Source: an uncultured Blautia sp. (GTDB lineage: Bacteria; Bacillota; Clostridia; Lachnospirales; Lachnospiraceae). From it: a DNA stretch of 22,248 nt. Position 1 is the first letter of the stretch; the number at the start of each line of letters is the position of its first letter. The position numbers and the translations under genes were made by a program. The stretch is taken from positions 1 to 22,248 of the forward strand of contig USPF01000038.1 of the NCBI GenBank assembly GCA_900556555.1. The letters run 5' to 3'. Below the pieces are notes generated by a model, which did not search any database, had not been told where the DNA came from, and was given only the letters and a program-made list of their open reading frames with translations. This document shows, in pieces, positions 1 through 7,028 of this stretch.

Positions 1-1
1 G

Positions 2-55
2 GCAGCAGAGAGAATCGATGTAGATGAAAAAGGAAAGATTTCCGGCCTGTTCTAA
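2..55 (+). CDS. 3' end of an unidentified gene (partial)
   Basis: The frame beginning at base 2 reads 17 codons (AAERIDVDEKGKISGLF) and stops at TAA 53-55. The charged, open reading is compatible with the C-terminus of a soluble protein, but too little is present to name a family. The start lies outside the window. It runs in the same direction as the formate/nitrite channel 110 bases downstream with no U-tailed terminator between, so the two could share a transcript. Confidence 0.4.
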   Translation, partial: AAERIDVDEKGKISGLF

Positions 56-69
56 ATCACAAATGAGGC

Positions 70-146
70 GGCTGCCGCATAGCAGCAATCTGGAAAATTC
101 CGGATAGCACAGGGTGCGGCAGCCCTGATTATCTAAAGGATCAGGG
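70..146 (+). promoter_or_regulatory. Structured leader with two overlapping hairpins upstream of the FNT gene
   Basis: A perfect 10-bp inverted repeat (GGCTGCCGCA 70-79 with TGCGGCAGCC 115-124) encloses a smaller stem (88-95 with 98-105, one G-T pair). A second hairpin, CCCTGAT 123-129 with ATCAGGG 140-146, shares bases 123-124 with the first, so the innermost pairs of one compete with the other. It ends just before the ribosome site at 151-157. No U-run follows, so this is not a terminator. I compared it mentally with common riboswitch classes and could not match one. Confidence 0.4.
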
Positions 147-165
147 TTGAAGGGAGCGTAAAGAA

Positions 166-930
166 ATGTTTAAAGATGAATTTAAAGCTGTATGTAACAG
201 TGCGGCAGCAAAATTGAACTTGATGAAAAGCAATCCCCTGGGATATTTTGTAGCATCTATTCTTGCAGGTTTATTTGTTGCTATGGGTGGTTTTGTTGCG
301 TTTACACTTGCCGGACATCTGTCAAGTTCAGAAGCAACAGCAATCTGGGCAAAACCGGCACAAAGTGCCGCATTTGCAGCAGCACTTAGTCTGGTCGTTA
401 TGGCCGGTGCGGATTTATTCACTGGAAATAACTTTGTTATGGCATCAGCAGGATTTCGAAAAACCGCTGCCTGGGGAGATATATTTAAACTGTGGGGCTT
501 CTGCTGGATTGGAAACCTGGTAGGCTCTCTGTTATCTTCTGCACTTTTTGTAGCAGCAAAGGTTCCTACCGGTGCAATCGGTGATTATTTTGTGAATCTT
601 GCAGTGAATAAAACTACCACAGCTCCGGTGCCGTTGTTTATGAAAGCCGTGTTGTGTAATATTCTGGTTTGTCTTGCTGTATGGTGCGGAATTAAGATGA
701 AGTCAGAATCAGGAAAACTAATCATGATTTTCTGGTGTATTTTTGTATTCATGATTTGTGGTTTTGAGCATAGTATCGCGAATATGAGCAGCATTGGCGT
801 GTCTTTGCTTACAGGCAAAGTTGCAATCGGTGCATATTTCTATAACGTGATTATTGTTACTCTTGGAAATATGGTCGGAGGTATCGTAGGTGTAGCACTT
901 CCGTATCATCTGATTTCCAAAGATAAATAA
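166..930 (+). CDS. Formate/nitrite transporter family channel (FocA/NirC-like)
   Basis: A 254-aa integral membrane protein of the FNT family, pentameric channels moving formate, nitrite or hydrosulfide across the cytoplasmic membrane. The family signatures are visible: VMAGADLFTGNN at about residues 78-89, AVLCNILVCLAVW at 161-173, and GFEHSIANM at 199-207, which carries the central pore histidine (H202). About six hydrophobic segments and the length fit the family. The ATG at 166 follows an AAGGGAG ribosome site. The gene stands alone, with a terminator directly downstream. Family membership is clear; the anion is not. NirC- and FocA-like members cannot be separated by eye, and formate export fits a fermentative anaerobe. 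Confidence 0.93.
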   Translation: MFKDEFKAVCNSAAAKLNLMKSNPLGYFVASILAGLFVAMGGFVAFTLAGHLSSSEATAIWAKPAQSAAFAAALSLVVMAGADLFTGNNFVMASAGFRKTAAWGDIFKLWGFCWIGNLVGSLLSSALFVAAKVPTGAIGDYFVNLAVNKTTTAPVPLFMKAVLCNILVCLAVWCGIKMKSESGKLIMIFWCIFVFMICGFEHSIANMSSIGVSLLTGKVAIGAYFYNVIIVTLGNMVGGIVGVALPYHLISKDK

Positions 931-952
931 GTCTATCTTTAAAAAATAATGG

Positions 953-993
953 GAAAACAGGCTTTCCGCTGGTGGGGAGTCTGTTTTTCTTTT
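953..993 (+). terminator. Rho-independent terminator of the FNT gene, possibly bidirectional
   Basis: ACAGGCTTTCC (957-967) pairs with GGGGAGTCTGT (974-984), 11 pairs including three G-T, around a 6-nt loop and followed by TTTTCTTTT. The A-rich left flank (about 941-956) would give a U-rich tail on the minus strand, so it may also end feoAB transcripts, whose stop codon is at 992-994. Confidence 0.75.
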
Positions 994-2881
994 ATGCGAA
1001 AAAACGGAATAAACAGGTGACCAAAAAGCATACCACCATGCCCATACAGGTAGGAATCAGAAATCCCAGTGCTGTCCATTTCAGACTGTGGGTTTCTTTT
1101 TTTATGGTGAGGAGAGTTGTGGCACAGGGCCAGTGCATCAAAGTGAAAATCAACACAGATACTGCTGTCTGCATAGTCCACCCATTTTCTATGAGAATAG
1201 CATGGAGAGAAGAAATCCCGCCTGGATTTACCAGAGCCGACTGAGCAGTGTAGGCCATAATCATAATAGGAACTACGATTTCATTTGCAGGCAACCCGAG
1301 AAGAAAAGACAGAAGGATAATTCCATCTAATCCCAAAAGCTGTGCAAAAGGATTTAGGGCATTTGCGGAAAGCTCAAGCAAAGAGATACCATTTCGTGTA
1401 AGATTTGTCATGATCCAGATCAGAAGTCCGGCCGGTGCTGCGGCAGTGACTGCCCTTTGGAGAACCTGGAGGGTTTTGCTGAAAAAAGAATGAAGGAGTA
1501 CAGAGCAAATCTGAGGTTTCCGATAGGGTGGAAGTTCCAAAGTAAAGGAAGACGGCATTCCTTTTAGCAGGGTTTTAGAAAGTAGCCAGGAGCAAAAAAA
1601 AGTCATGAGGATACCAATGAAAATAACTCCTGTAAGAAGTAAGGCAAGAAAAAAGGAATGCATATTAGTACCAGAATGGGGCAGAATACTGGAAAAAAAT
1701 AATGTCAGAATGGCTATGATCGTAGGAAACCGTCCGTTACACGGAACGAGGCTGTTGGTAAGGATAGCAATCAGACGTTCTCTTGGAGAATCAATGATCC
1801 TGCATCCTGTGACACCTGCCGCATTGCATCCAAACCCCATCATCATGGTCAAAGCCTGTTTTCCACAGGCATGGCATTTGGCAAAACAACAGTCTAAATT
1901 AAAGGCAACTCTTGGAAGATACCCAAAATCTTCCAGCAGGCTGAAAAGAGGGAAGAAGATAGCCATGGGAGGCAGCATGACGCCAACAACCCACGCAGTG
2001 ACCCTATAAACCCCATACACAAGTAGTTGACATAATTCCAAAGGCAAAAAAGCAGAAAGGCTGTGAAACAGTACAGGTTCCAGAGAAAAAAGCAGAGAAG
2101 ACAGCCTGTCGGAGAGTATATTTGCCCCTGTAAGGGTAATCCAGAAGATACATAGCAGAAACAGGAGCATACAGGGGATGCCGGTGAAAGAACCTGTGAA
2201 CCACCGGTCAGCAGAAGAATTCCAGGTATCTTTAGAAGAACTGGAAGAGGGATTTTTTTTCACAGCTTTTTTATACAGACAAGTGGCATAGGAGGCATAG
2301 GGATTTCCGTCAGGGCAGTATTTTTCAAAAGGCAGGCTGAAAGACGAGATTTCAGCAGTGTTTTTGGGGGAACGCAGATGCAAAGCTATCGTATGCTTCA
2401 GCTTCAAAATATCTGATTTTTTTCTTGCGGTAATACCGATTACAGGAACAGAAAGAGCGTCTTCCAATTCATCAGTAGAAATACAAATTCCTCTTTTCAA
2501 AGCTTCATCCATGAGATTGATGCACAGGATCACCTGTCTAGTATAGCTTAAAATTTGCAGTGCCAAGGTAAGATTGCGTTCAAGGCTTATAGGGTCACAG
2601 ATGACCACAACAAGATCAGGATTTTCCTGCAGCAGAAAATCTCTGGCGATTTTTTCTTCCTGAGAGGTAGTTCTCAGAGAATAGCATCCGGGCAGGTCCA
2701 CAACCGTATGAATCTGCTTTCCTATCCGGCAAGTTCCTTTTGCAAGTCCGACAGTTTTACCAGCCCAGTTGCCGGTATGCTGATGCATTCCGGTAAGTGC
2801 ATTAAAGATGGTGCTTTTTCCCACGTTAGGATTTCCGGCCAGTGCTATGATGCTTCCGGAGACAGATAGATTTTTTTTCAT
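992..2881 (-). CDS. feoB: Ferrous iron transporter FeoB
   Basis: A 629-aa FeoB: an N-terminal G-protein domain followed by a polytopic membrane transporter for Fe(II). G1 is GNPNVGKS (residues 16-23), switch I lies around HTGNWAGKTVG, G3 is DLPG (62-65) and G4 is NLMD (122-125). The membrane half has the conserved MGFGCNAAGVTGCR and VPCNGRFPT segments. It is shorter than the ~770-aa enterobacterial FeoB, mainly in the spacer after the G domain. I place the start at ATG 2881, not the longer in-frame ATG at 2899, because a GGAG site lies 7 nt before 2881 and the ATG overlaps the feoA stop (ATGA), a standard coupling arrangement. Fe(II) is the likely substrate; some Firmicute-type FeoB proteins have been linked to Mn(II). 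Confidence 0.93.
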   Translation of the reverse strand: MKKNLSVSGSIIALAGNPNVGKSTIFNALTGMHQHTGNWAGKTVGLAKGTCRIGKQIHTVVDLPGCYSLRTTSQEEKIARDFLLQENPDLVVVICDPISLERNLTLALQILSYTRQVILCINLMDEALKRGICISTDELEDALSVPVIGITARKKSDILKLKHTIALHLRSPKNTAEISSFSLPFEKYCPDGNPYASYATCLYKKAVKKNPSSSSSKDTWNSSADRWFTGSFTGIPCMLLFLLCIFWITLTGANILSDRLSSLLFSLEPVLFHSLSAFLPLELCQLLVYGVYRVTAWVVGVMLPPMAIFFPLFSLLEDFGYLPRVAFNLDCCFAKCHACGKQALTMMMGFGCNAAGVTGCRIIDSPRERLIAILTNSLVPCNGRFPTIIAILTLFFSSILPHSGTNMHSFFLALLLTGVIFIGILMTFFCSWLLSKTLLKGMPSSFTLELPPYRKPQICSVLLHSFFSKTLQVLQRAVTAAAPAGLLIWIMTNLTRNGISLLELSANALNPFAQLLGLDGIILLSFLLGLPANEIVVPIMIMAYTAQSALVNPGGISSLHAILIENGWTMQTAVSVLIFTLMHWPCATTLLTIKKETHSLKWTALGFLIPTCMGMVVCFLVTCLFRFFA

Positions 2882-3165
2882 AGACACTCCTTTTGACAAG
2901 AGATATTTTTCTCTGGCTTCTCCACCAGAATCATTTGGGCATCCTGATTTCTAAGGGCTATCACAGAGCCACGGATAAGGTAGGCATGAGGGTTTTTAAA
3001 GATTCCAAGATTTGTACAAGTAACGGGAGTATCCCGGCAAAATCCTAAATCCAGCAAACGGAGGATAAGGGCGGATTTTTGTTTCATCTGCTTGGGCGGG
3101 CATAGAATTTCACGGATGATTCCTGTTTCTCCTTTTTTTAATTCACATAGGGGGAATGCATGCAT
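2878..3165 (-). CDS. feoA: FeoA family protein
   Basis: A 95-aa small cytosolic SH3-like protein that partners FeoB in ferrous iron uptake. The family pattern shows in the segment LLDLGFCRDTPV (about residues 37-48), then a beta-rich stretch and YLIRGSVIALRNQDAQMI (62-79). An insertion-like KQMKQKSA precedes the LLDLGF motif. An AAGGGAG ribosome site lies about 9 nt before ATG 3165. The TGA overlaps the feoB ATG, so the two are translationally coupled. The upstream gene is cut off by a terminator at 3232-3272, so the feoAB promoter should lie within about 3166-3231. Confidence 0.88.
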   Translation of the reverse strand: MHAFPLCELKKGETGIIREILCPPKQMKQKSALILRLLDLGFCRDTPVTCTNLGIFKNPHAYLIRGSVIALRNQDAQMILVEKPEKNISCQKECL

Positions 3166-3200
3166 CTATCTGCTCCCTTCTTCATGACAGAACAATATAA

Positions 3201-3220
3201 GTTATTCTATGCCGGATAAC
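3201..3220 (-). promoter_or_regulatory. Short inverted repeat in the feoAB promoter region (possible operator)
   Basis: GTTAT (3201-3205) and ATAAC (3216-3220) form a 5-bp inverted repeat in the 65-bp slot that must hold the feoAB promoter. A TATATT candidate -10 (minus strand) lies nearby but lacks a good -35. The site does not match a consensus Fur or DtxR box by eye, so any metal-dependent control is inference. Confidence 0.2.
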
Positions 3221-3231
3221 AGAGAAATGTG

Positions 3232-3272
3232 AAAAAAGGATACAGCAGATGGTTTTCCAATCTGCCATATCC
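3232..3272 (-). terminator. Rho-independent terminator of the alpha-glucosidase gene
   Basis: On the minus strand GGATA plus GCAGAT (separated by CA) pair with ATCTGC plus TATCC across a short loop, immediately followed by TTTTTT (complement of 3232-3237). It lies about 25 bases after the stop of the alpha-glucosidase and before feoA, isolating the two units. Confidence 0.85.
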
Positions 3273-3297
3273 TTTCAGGAAGGGCCAATTATTTATT

Positions 3298-4968
3298 TTA
3301 CAATTCGATGACAAGAACCTGATAATCTTTTAACTGTACTTCAATTCCATTGATTTCTGCATCTGGATAATTGTTTATCAGAATATTTTTGCATTCAGAA
3401 GGCAGTGTTACATTCTGAGCCTCCTTTTGGAAGTTGCCGATTACAAGAAGATCCTTGTCTGCTTTTCTGTGGTAAGCCATAAGGTTGTGACGGTCTTCTT
3501 CAAAAGGAATCACATCTCCGTAAACAATGGTTTCTTTGTAAGCAGGATTTTTCCTAAGAGCAATCAGTTCTTTGTAGAAAGAGAGGACTGAGTTTGCATC
3601 TTTTTCCTGAGATTCTACGTTGATTTCCGTATAATTTGGGTTTACCATCAGCCACGGTGTTCCCTGGGTAAATCCTGCATTTTTTTCTGTATTCCACTGT
3701 ACTGGGGTTCTGGCATTGTCCCTGTTTCTAAGAGAAATGATTTTCAGTGCTTCTTCTGGGGTAAAGCCGGCATCCAGAGCAACCTGGTACTGGTCAAGGG
3801 CACTAATATCATCTACCTGTTCAATGGGGAGCACAGGCAGGTTTTCCATACCAATTTCCTGTCCCTGATAAATAAAAGGAAGTCCTCTCATGAGAAAATA
3901 CAGAGCAGCCAGCATTTTCTTGCTTTCCAGGTTTACATCACCTTCCGGAATATAATAGCTGACACCACGTGGTTCGTCATGATTCTCAATAATATTAGAA
4001 TAAAATCCAAGGTCTCCAATTTTTTTCTGAGACTGGAAATAGCATTTTTTGTATTCATCAGGTGTAATTCGTTTGCAGTCATACCATCCTTTATCACTGC
4101 CACCCCAGATATTCGTGGAGAAATCAAAAATAGAGGAGAAATAACCGCCATCACCAATGAAATCAGGAAATTCTTCTGGTTTTTCGTGGAACACTTCACC
4201 TACAGAGAAAGCGTCATAGAGACCAAAGGTGCGTCTTTGCATTTCACCGAGAAATTCACCCACACCTTCGGCATCATCCAGCATCATGGCAATGTCGCAA
4301 AGACCATCGTCTCTGTCAGCAGGATAATTTTTATAAGGAAGTTTTTTCTTGATATTGATAATGGCATCAATACGGAATCCTCCCAGGCCTTTTTCCAGCC
4401 ACCAGTTGATATTTTTGTAAACTTCTTCTCTGACAACAGGATTTTCCCAGTTCAGATCAGGCTGTTTCTTATGAAAAACATGCATATACTGTTTTTCAGG
4501 ATGTCCAGGAAGAGGTTCCCATACAGAGCCTCCGAAATAACTGCGCCAGTTGCAAGGCAGTTCCTGTCCCTCTTTACGGTCTTCGATATAGAAGAAATTG
4601 CCGTATTCGCCATCCGGGTCAGCACAGGCTTTTTCAAACCATTCATGTTCATCAGAACAGTGATTGACAACTAAATCCATTAAGATATACATGTCACGTT
4701 TCTTTGCTTCCTGAATCAGTTCATCCATATCCTCCAGGGTACCGAATGCAGGGTCAATATTATAATAATCAGAGATATCATATCCCTGGTCTGCAAATGG
4801 AGAAGGATAAATAGGGGAAATCCATATAATATCTACTCCCAAATCCTTTAAATAATCTAATTTCTGGATAATACCCTGTAAATCACCGATTCCGTCTCCA
4901 TTGGAATCATAGAAGCTCTTAGGGTAAATCTGATATGCTACTTTGTCATGCCACCATTTTCTTTCCAT
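3298..4968 (-). CDS. GH13 alpha-glucosidase (oligo-1,6-glucosidase-like)
   Basis: A 556-aa cytosolic glycoside hydrolase of family GH13, subfamily-31 type, hydrolysing short alpha-glucosides from the non-reducing end. Visible landmarks: the calcium-type loop DSNGDGIGD (21-29), region I DLVVNH (98-103), QPDLNW (169-174), region II GFRID with nucleophile D201, GEVF with acid/base E258, and ENHDE with transition-state stabiliser D331. A C-terminal beta domain follows. Length fits MalL/DexB/TreA relatives; QPDLNW favours oligo-1,6-glucosidase over trehalose-6-phosphate hydrolase. The residue after the nucleophile is Ala202 rather than the Val usual in strict alpha-1,6 enzymes, so linkage specificity is uncertain. 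GGAGG lies 7 nt before ATG 4968. The araC gene just upstream is the obvious candidate activator. Confidence 0.92.
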   Translation of the reverse strand: MERKWWHDKVAYQIYPKSFYDSNGDGIGDLQGIIQKLDYLKDLGVDIIWISPIYPSPFADQGYDISDYYNIDPAFGTLEDMDELIQEAKKRDMYILMDLVVNHCSDEHEWFEKACADPDGEYGNFFYIEDRKEGQELPCNWRSYFGGSVWEPLPGHPEKQYMHVFHKKQPDLNWENPVVREEVYKNINWWLEKGLGGFRIDAIINIKKKLPYKNYPADRDDGLCDIAMMLDDAEGVGEFLGEMQRRTFGLYDAFSVGEVFHEKPEEFPDFIGDGGYFSSIFDFSTNIWGGSDKGWYDCKRITPDEYKKCYFQSQKKIGDLGFYSNIIENHDEPRGVSYYIPEGDVNLESKKMLAALYFLMRGLPFIYQGQEIGMENLPVLPIEQVDDISALDQYQVALDAGFTPEEALKIISLRNRDNARTPVQWNTEKNAGFTQGTPWLMVNPNYTEINVESQEKDANSVLSFYKELIALRKNPAYKETIVYGDVIPFEEDRHNLMAYHRKADKDLLVIGNFQKEAQNVTLPSECKNILINNYPDAEINGIEVQLKDYQVLVIEL

Positions 4969-5015
4969 GGTATTACCTCCGTAAATTCATTCCATTAAGA
5001 TTCTTTGTAGACTAT

Positions 5016-5044
5016 ATTATAAGGTACAAAAATGCGTAGGTCTT
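5016..5044 (-). promoter_or_regulatory. Candidate promoter of the alpha-glucosidase gene
   Basis: On the minus strand a perfect TATAAT (complement of 5016-5021) follows a 17-nt spacer after AAGACC (5039-5044), a poor -35. A good -10 with a weak -35 suits an activator-dependent promoter, in keeping with the adjacent AraC-type regulator. CGTA and TACG arms flank the -35 region as a short inverted repeat. Confidence 0.5.
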
Positions 5045-5071
5045 ACGATTATTTGAGGAAAAACTACAATA

Positions 5072-5992
5072 TTATGACTTTTTAGCAGAGAAATGTTTCC
5101 GGTACTGGAGAGGGGTGAAGCTGGTATCTTTTTTAAATTCCCTGAGAAAGTTACCGAGATTGTGAAATCCGCAATCCAGACAGATGTCCATGACAGGAAG
5201 GTCTGTGGTCTGCAAAAGGATGATAGCCTGTTTGATACGGTACTCATTAATATAAGAAACCGGAGATTTTCCAAGGGCTTTTTTGAAAAAACGGCAGAAA
5301 TACTGTTCGTTCATATTGGCCTGCCGGGCAAGATCACGTATGTACAATTTATCCTGGTAATGAGAACGGATATAGGCCAGGGAAGATTTAATGATTTCAA
5401 TACGGTAATCATCTGTTTTGACTGGCTCAGTGAGTAAAGAATAGAAAGATAGGGTTCCTAATATTTTTAGCAGGCTTGCCCGGATCATGAGCTGGGATGC
5501 CGGATTTTCTGTAATCGTCTGTGTATCTTCGCAAAGATAAAAACCAGTCTGATGAAAGGCATTGAGGATTTCCTGATATTCTTCTTTTACTTTTTTAAAA
5601 GCAGGATTAGAAGGTGTAAGTATCCGTGGAAACCGGAGTTTTCCCTTGACCATAGGGTGAAGAAGTCTGATTTGAGCCATGTCATAATGCTCAAAACTCA
5701 GAATACAGGGATTCAGTACAATGGCCGATTCTATACTTTTAGAAAGCGGCTCAATGGAATGCAGGTCACCGGAATTAATAAAGCAAAAGCATTCCTCATG
5801 GATATCATAAGACTCCATATTTACATTTAATTTATAATCACCTTTCATAAAATAAATGATTTCGATTTCATCGTGCCAGTGGTGTTTCACACCGGACCAG
5901 ATAGTGTCTTCAAAAACTTCATAAAGACCACAGGGAAAAACTAAAGTCCCATGATCTTTTTGTTCTTTTAGAGAATGAGAAACAGGATGCAT
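5072..5992 (-). CDS. AraC family transcriptional regulator
   Basis: A 306-aa sugar-type AraC/XylS activator. The N-terminal half is a cupin ligand domain (HHWHDEIEIIYFMKGDYKL, about residues 37-55). The C-terminal about 100 residues carry two helix-turn-helix motifs, from IRDLARQANMNEQYFCRFFK to the signature MDICLDCGFHNLGNFLREFK and TPLQYRKHF. An upstream in-frame ATG at 6052 would add 20 residues, but AGGAGG about 9 nt before ATG 5992 and normal homologue length favour 5992. That ribosome site overlaps the yoaK stop codon (TAGGAGG), coupling the two genes. It probably responds to an oligosaccharide and activates the downstream alpha-glucosidase; this is context inference. Confidence 0.87.
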   Translation of the reverse strand: MHPVSHSLKEQKDHGTLVFPCGLYEVFEDTIWSGVKHHWHDEIEIIYFMKGDYKLNVNMESYDIHEECFCFINSGDLHSIEPLSKSIESAIVLNPCILSFEHYDMAQIRLLHPMVKGKLRFPRILTPSNPAFKKVKEEYQEILNAFHQTGFYLCEDTQTITENPASQLMIRASLLKILGTLSFYSLLTEPVKTDDYRIEIIKSSLAYIRSHYQDKLYIRDLARQANMNEQYFCRFFKKALGKSPVSYINEYRIKQAIILLQTTDLPVMDICLDCGFHNLGNFLREFKKDTSFTPLQYRKHFSAKKS

Positions 5993-6005
5993 GATAAAAA
6001 TCCTC

Positions 6006-6668
6006 CTATGACTTGTGGAACATAACAAGAAATACTGCGGCAAGTCCTGCACAGCTTAGCCATACAGCCTGCCCGCCAAGACGGACAGTAAGGAAACCGC
6101 CTACAGCCGCTCCGATGATAAAAAACAAAATTACATTATAATATTGCAGGCTCTTTTTTAGTAAAGTACGGTCTTTTGTTCTGGTATATAAATATAGATT
6201 TTCTGTGGCACTGCGGAGATTTCCGGTACACATGGTAGTGGCAAAGGGATTTCCGTTCATCTTTCGGAAGGCTTCCACCTGGAGAGCACACACAAAAGAA
6301 ATCATGATATTGACTGTTGTATTTGCAGAACCAAGTGGCAGAAATCCAGAGATACCGAGAATTATAATCTCAATCAGAATGACAATCTGCCGCCAATGAA
6401 AACGCTGTCTCCATTTTAGCCGTGACTGAATCATTTCGCAGATTAAGATTCCAAGGACAAAAGCAAGAACAGGTGTGAAATAATATAAAACCTTTGCCCA
6501 ATCCTGGTTGGTAATATAGATGCTAAGCAGAACCAGGTTTCCGGTCTGGGCATTAGCAAAGACGTGCCCTCTGCATACATAAGTGTAGGCATCCAGAAAT
6601 CCGCCTACCAGAGCAAGAAGCAGTCCTAAAAGGTGTGTTTCAGACATTTGATGTTTCGTGTTTGCCAT
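6006..6668 (-). CDS. YoaK family (DUF1275) membrane protein
   Basis: A 220-aa membrane protein of the YoaK/DUF1275 family, function unknown. The N-terminal family hallmarks LLGLLLALVGGFLDAYTYV and HVFANAQTGNLVLL are clear, as is the second-half repeat NPFATTMCTGNLRSATENL. Six or so hydrophobic helices are visible. AAAGGAG precedes ATG 6668. The stop codon TAG at 6006-6008 is part of the ribosome site of the following araC gene (gap 13 nt), so the pair forms an operon, with a candidate promoter at 6717-6745. Confidence 0.88.
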   Translation of the reverse strand: MANTKHQMSETHLLGLLLALVGGFLDAYTYVCRGHVFANAQTGNLVLLSIYITNQDWAKVLYYFTPVLAFVLGILICEMIQSRLKWRQRFHWRQIVILIEIIILGISGFLPLGSANTTVNIMISFVCALQVEAFRKMNGNPFATTMCTGNLRSATENLYLYTRTKDRTLLKKSLQYYNVILFFIIGAAVGGFLTVRLGGQAVWLSCAGLAAVFLVMFHKS

Positions 6669-6716
6669 AAGTTTTCTCCTTTGCAGTCTGTACAGTGATG
6701 TGAAATTTCTGTTTCA

Positions 6717-6745
6717 AAGATAGCACAGAATCCATATAGGAACAA
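6717..6745 (-). promoter_or_regulatory. Candidate promoter of yoaK-araC
   Basis: On the minus strand TTGTTC (6740-6745) and TATCTT (6717-6722) are separated by 17 nt, about 50 bases before the yoaK ATG. Both boxes are partial matches to the vegetative consensus. Confidence 0.4.
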
Positions 6746-6770
6746 GGGTACAAATGAGAAAATCATCTGG

Positions 6771-7009
6771 TGGCCTACAAAATATCATCCAGAATAGGCC
6801 AGAAAATAGAAAAGAAGCATTTCCGGCCTGCCTTTGCCGGGAGAAAAGTAAGTTGAAATACAACAAATGAGAGAATTGGCCTATTTGGAAAGAAAAAAAG
6901 TAGGTTGATTTACAGGAAAGCAAGATTTTTAGCCTATTCGGATCTGGATAAAGTCGGTGTAAATCGGCATAAAGGATTTTTTAGCCTATGTAATCCGTAG
7001 CAAGATTAC
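6771..7009. repeat. Degenerate 53-bp tandem array, copy 1
   Basis: This fills the gene-free stretch between yoaK and agrC. Units begin with GCC(TAT) at 6773, 6826, 6879, 6932 and 6984, giving steps of 53, 53, 53 and 52. In the first four units a second arm of opposite sense (TAGG, or near it) sits about 22 bases after the first. Units end in a T-rich run directly before the next GCCTAT. The first unit is a true inverted repeat, TGGCCTA 6771-6777 with TAGGCCA 6795-6801. The same pattern recurs at 21882-22190. The fifth unit is partial and holds a separate small palindrome, GTAATC 6990-6995 with GATTAC 7004-7009. There is no good ORF here. Confidence 0.7.
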
Positions 7010-7028
7010 AGAATACGAAGGTAATCGC

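Noticed and set aside
70..146. Assignment of the FNT leader to a known riboswitch (THF, fluoride, guanidine, ZTP, c-di-GMP)
   Set aside because: None of the conserved core sequences of these classes could be found, so only a structured leader is claimed.
3979..4674. 231-codon frame opposite the alpha-glucosidase
   Set aside because: It lies wholly antisense to a well-supported GH13 gene with all catalytic motifs and has no recognisable domain.
6984..7009. Terminator for agrAC at GTAATC/GATTAC
   Set aside because: The 6-bp palindrome is not followed by a U-run on the minus strand.
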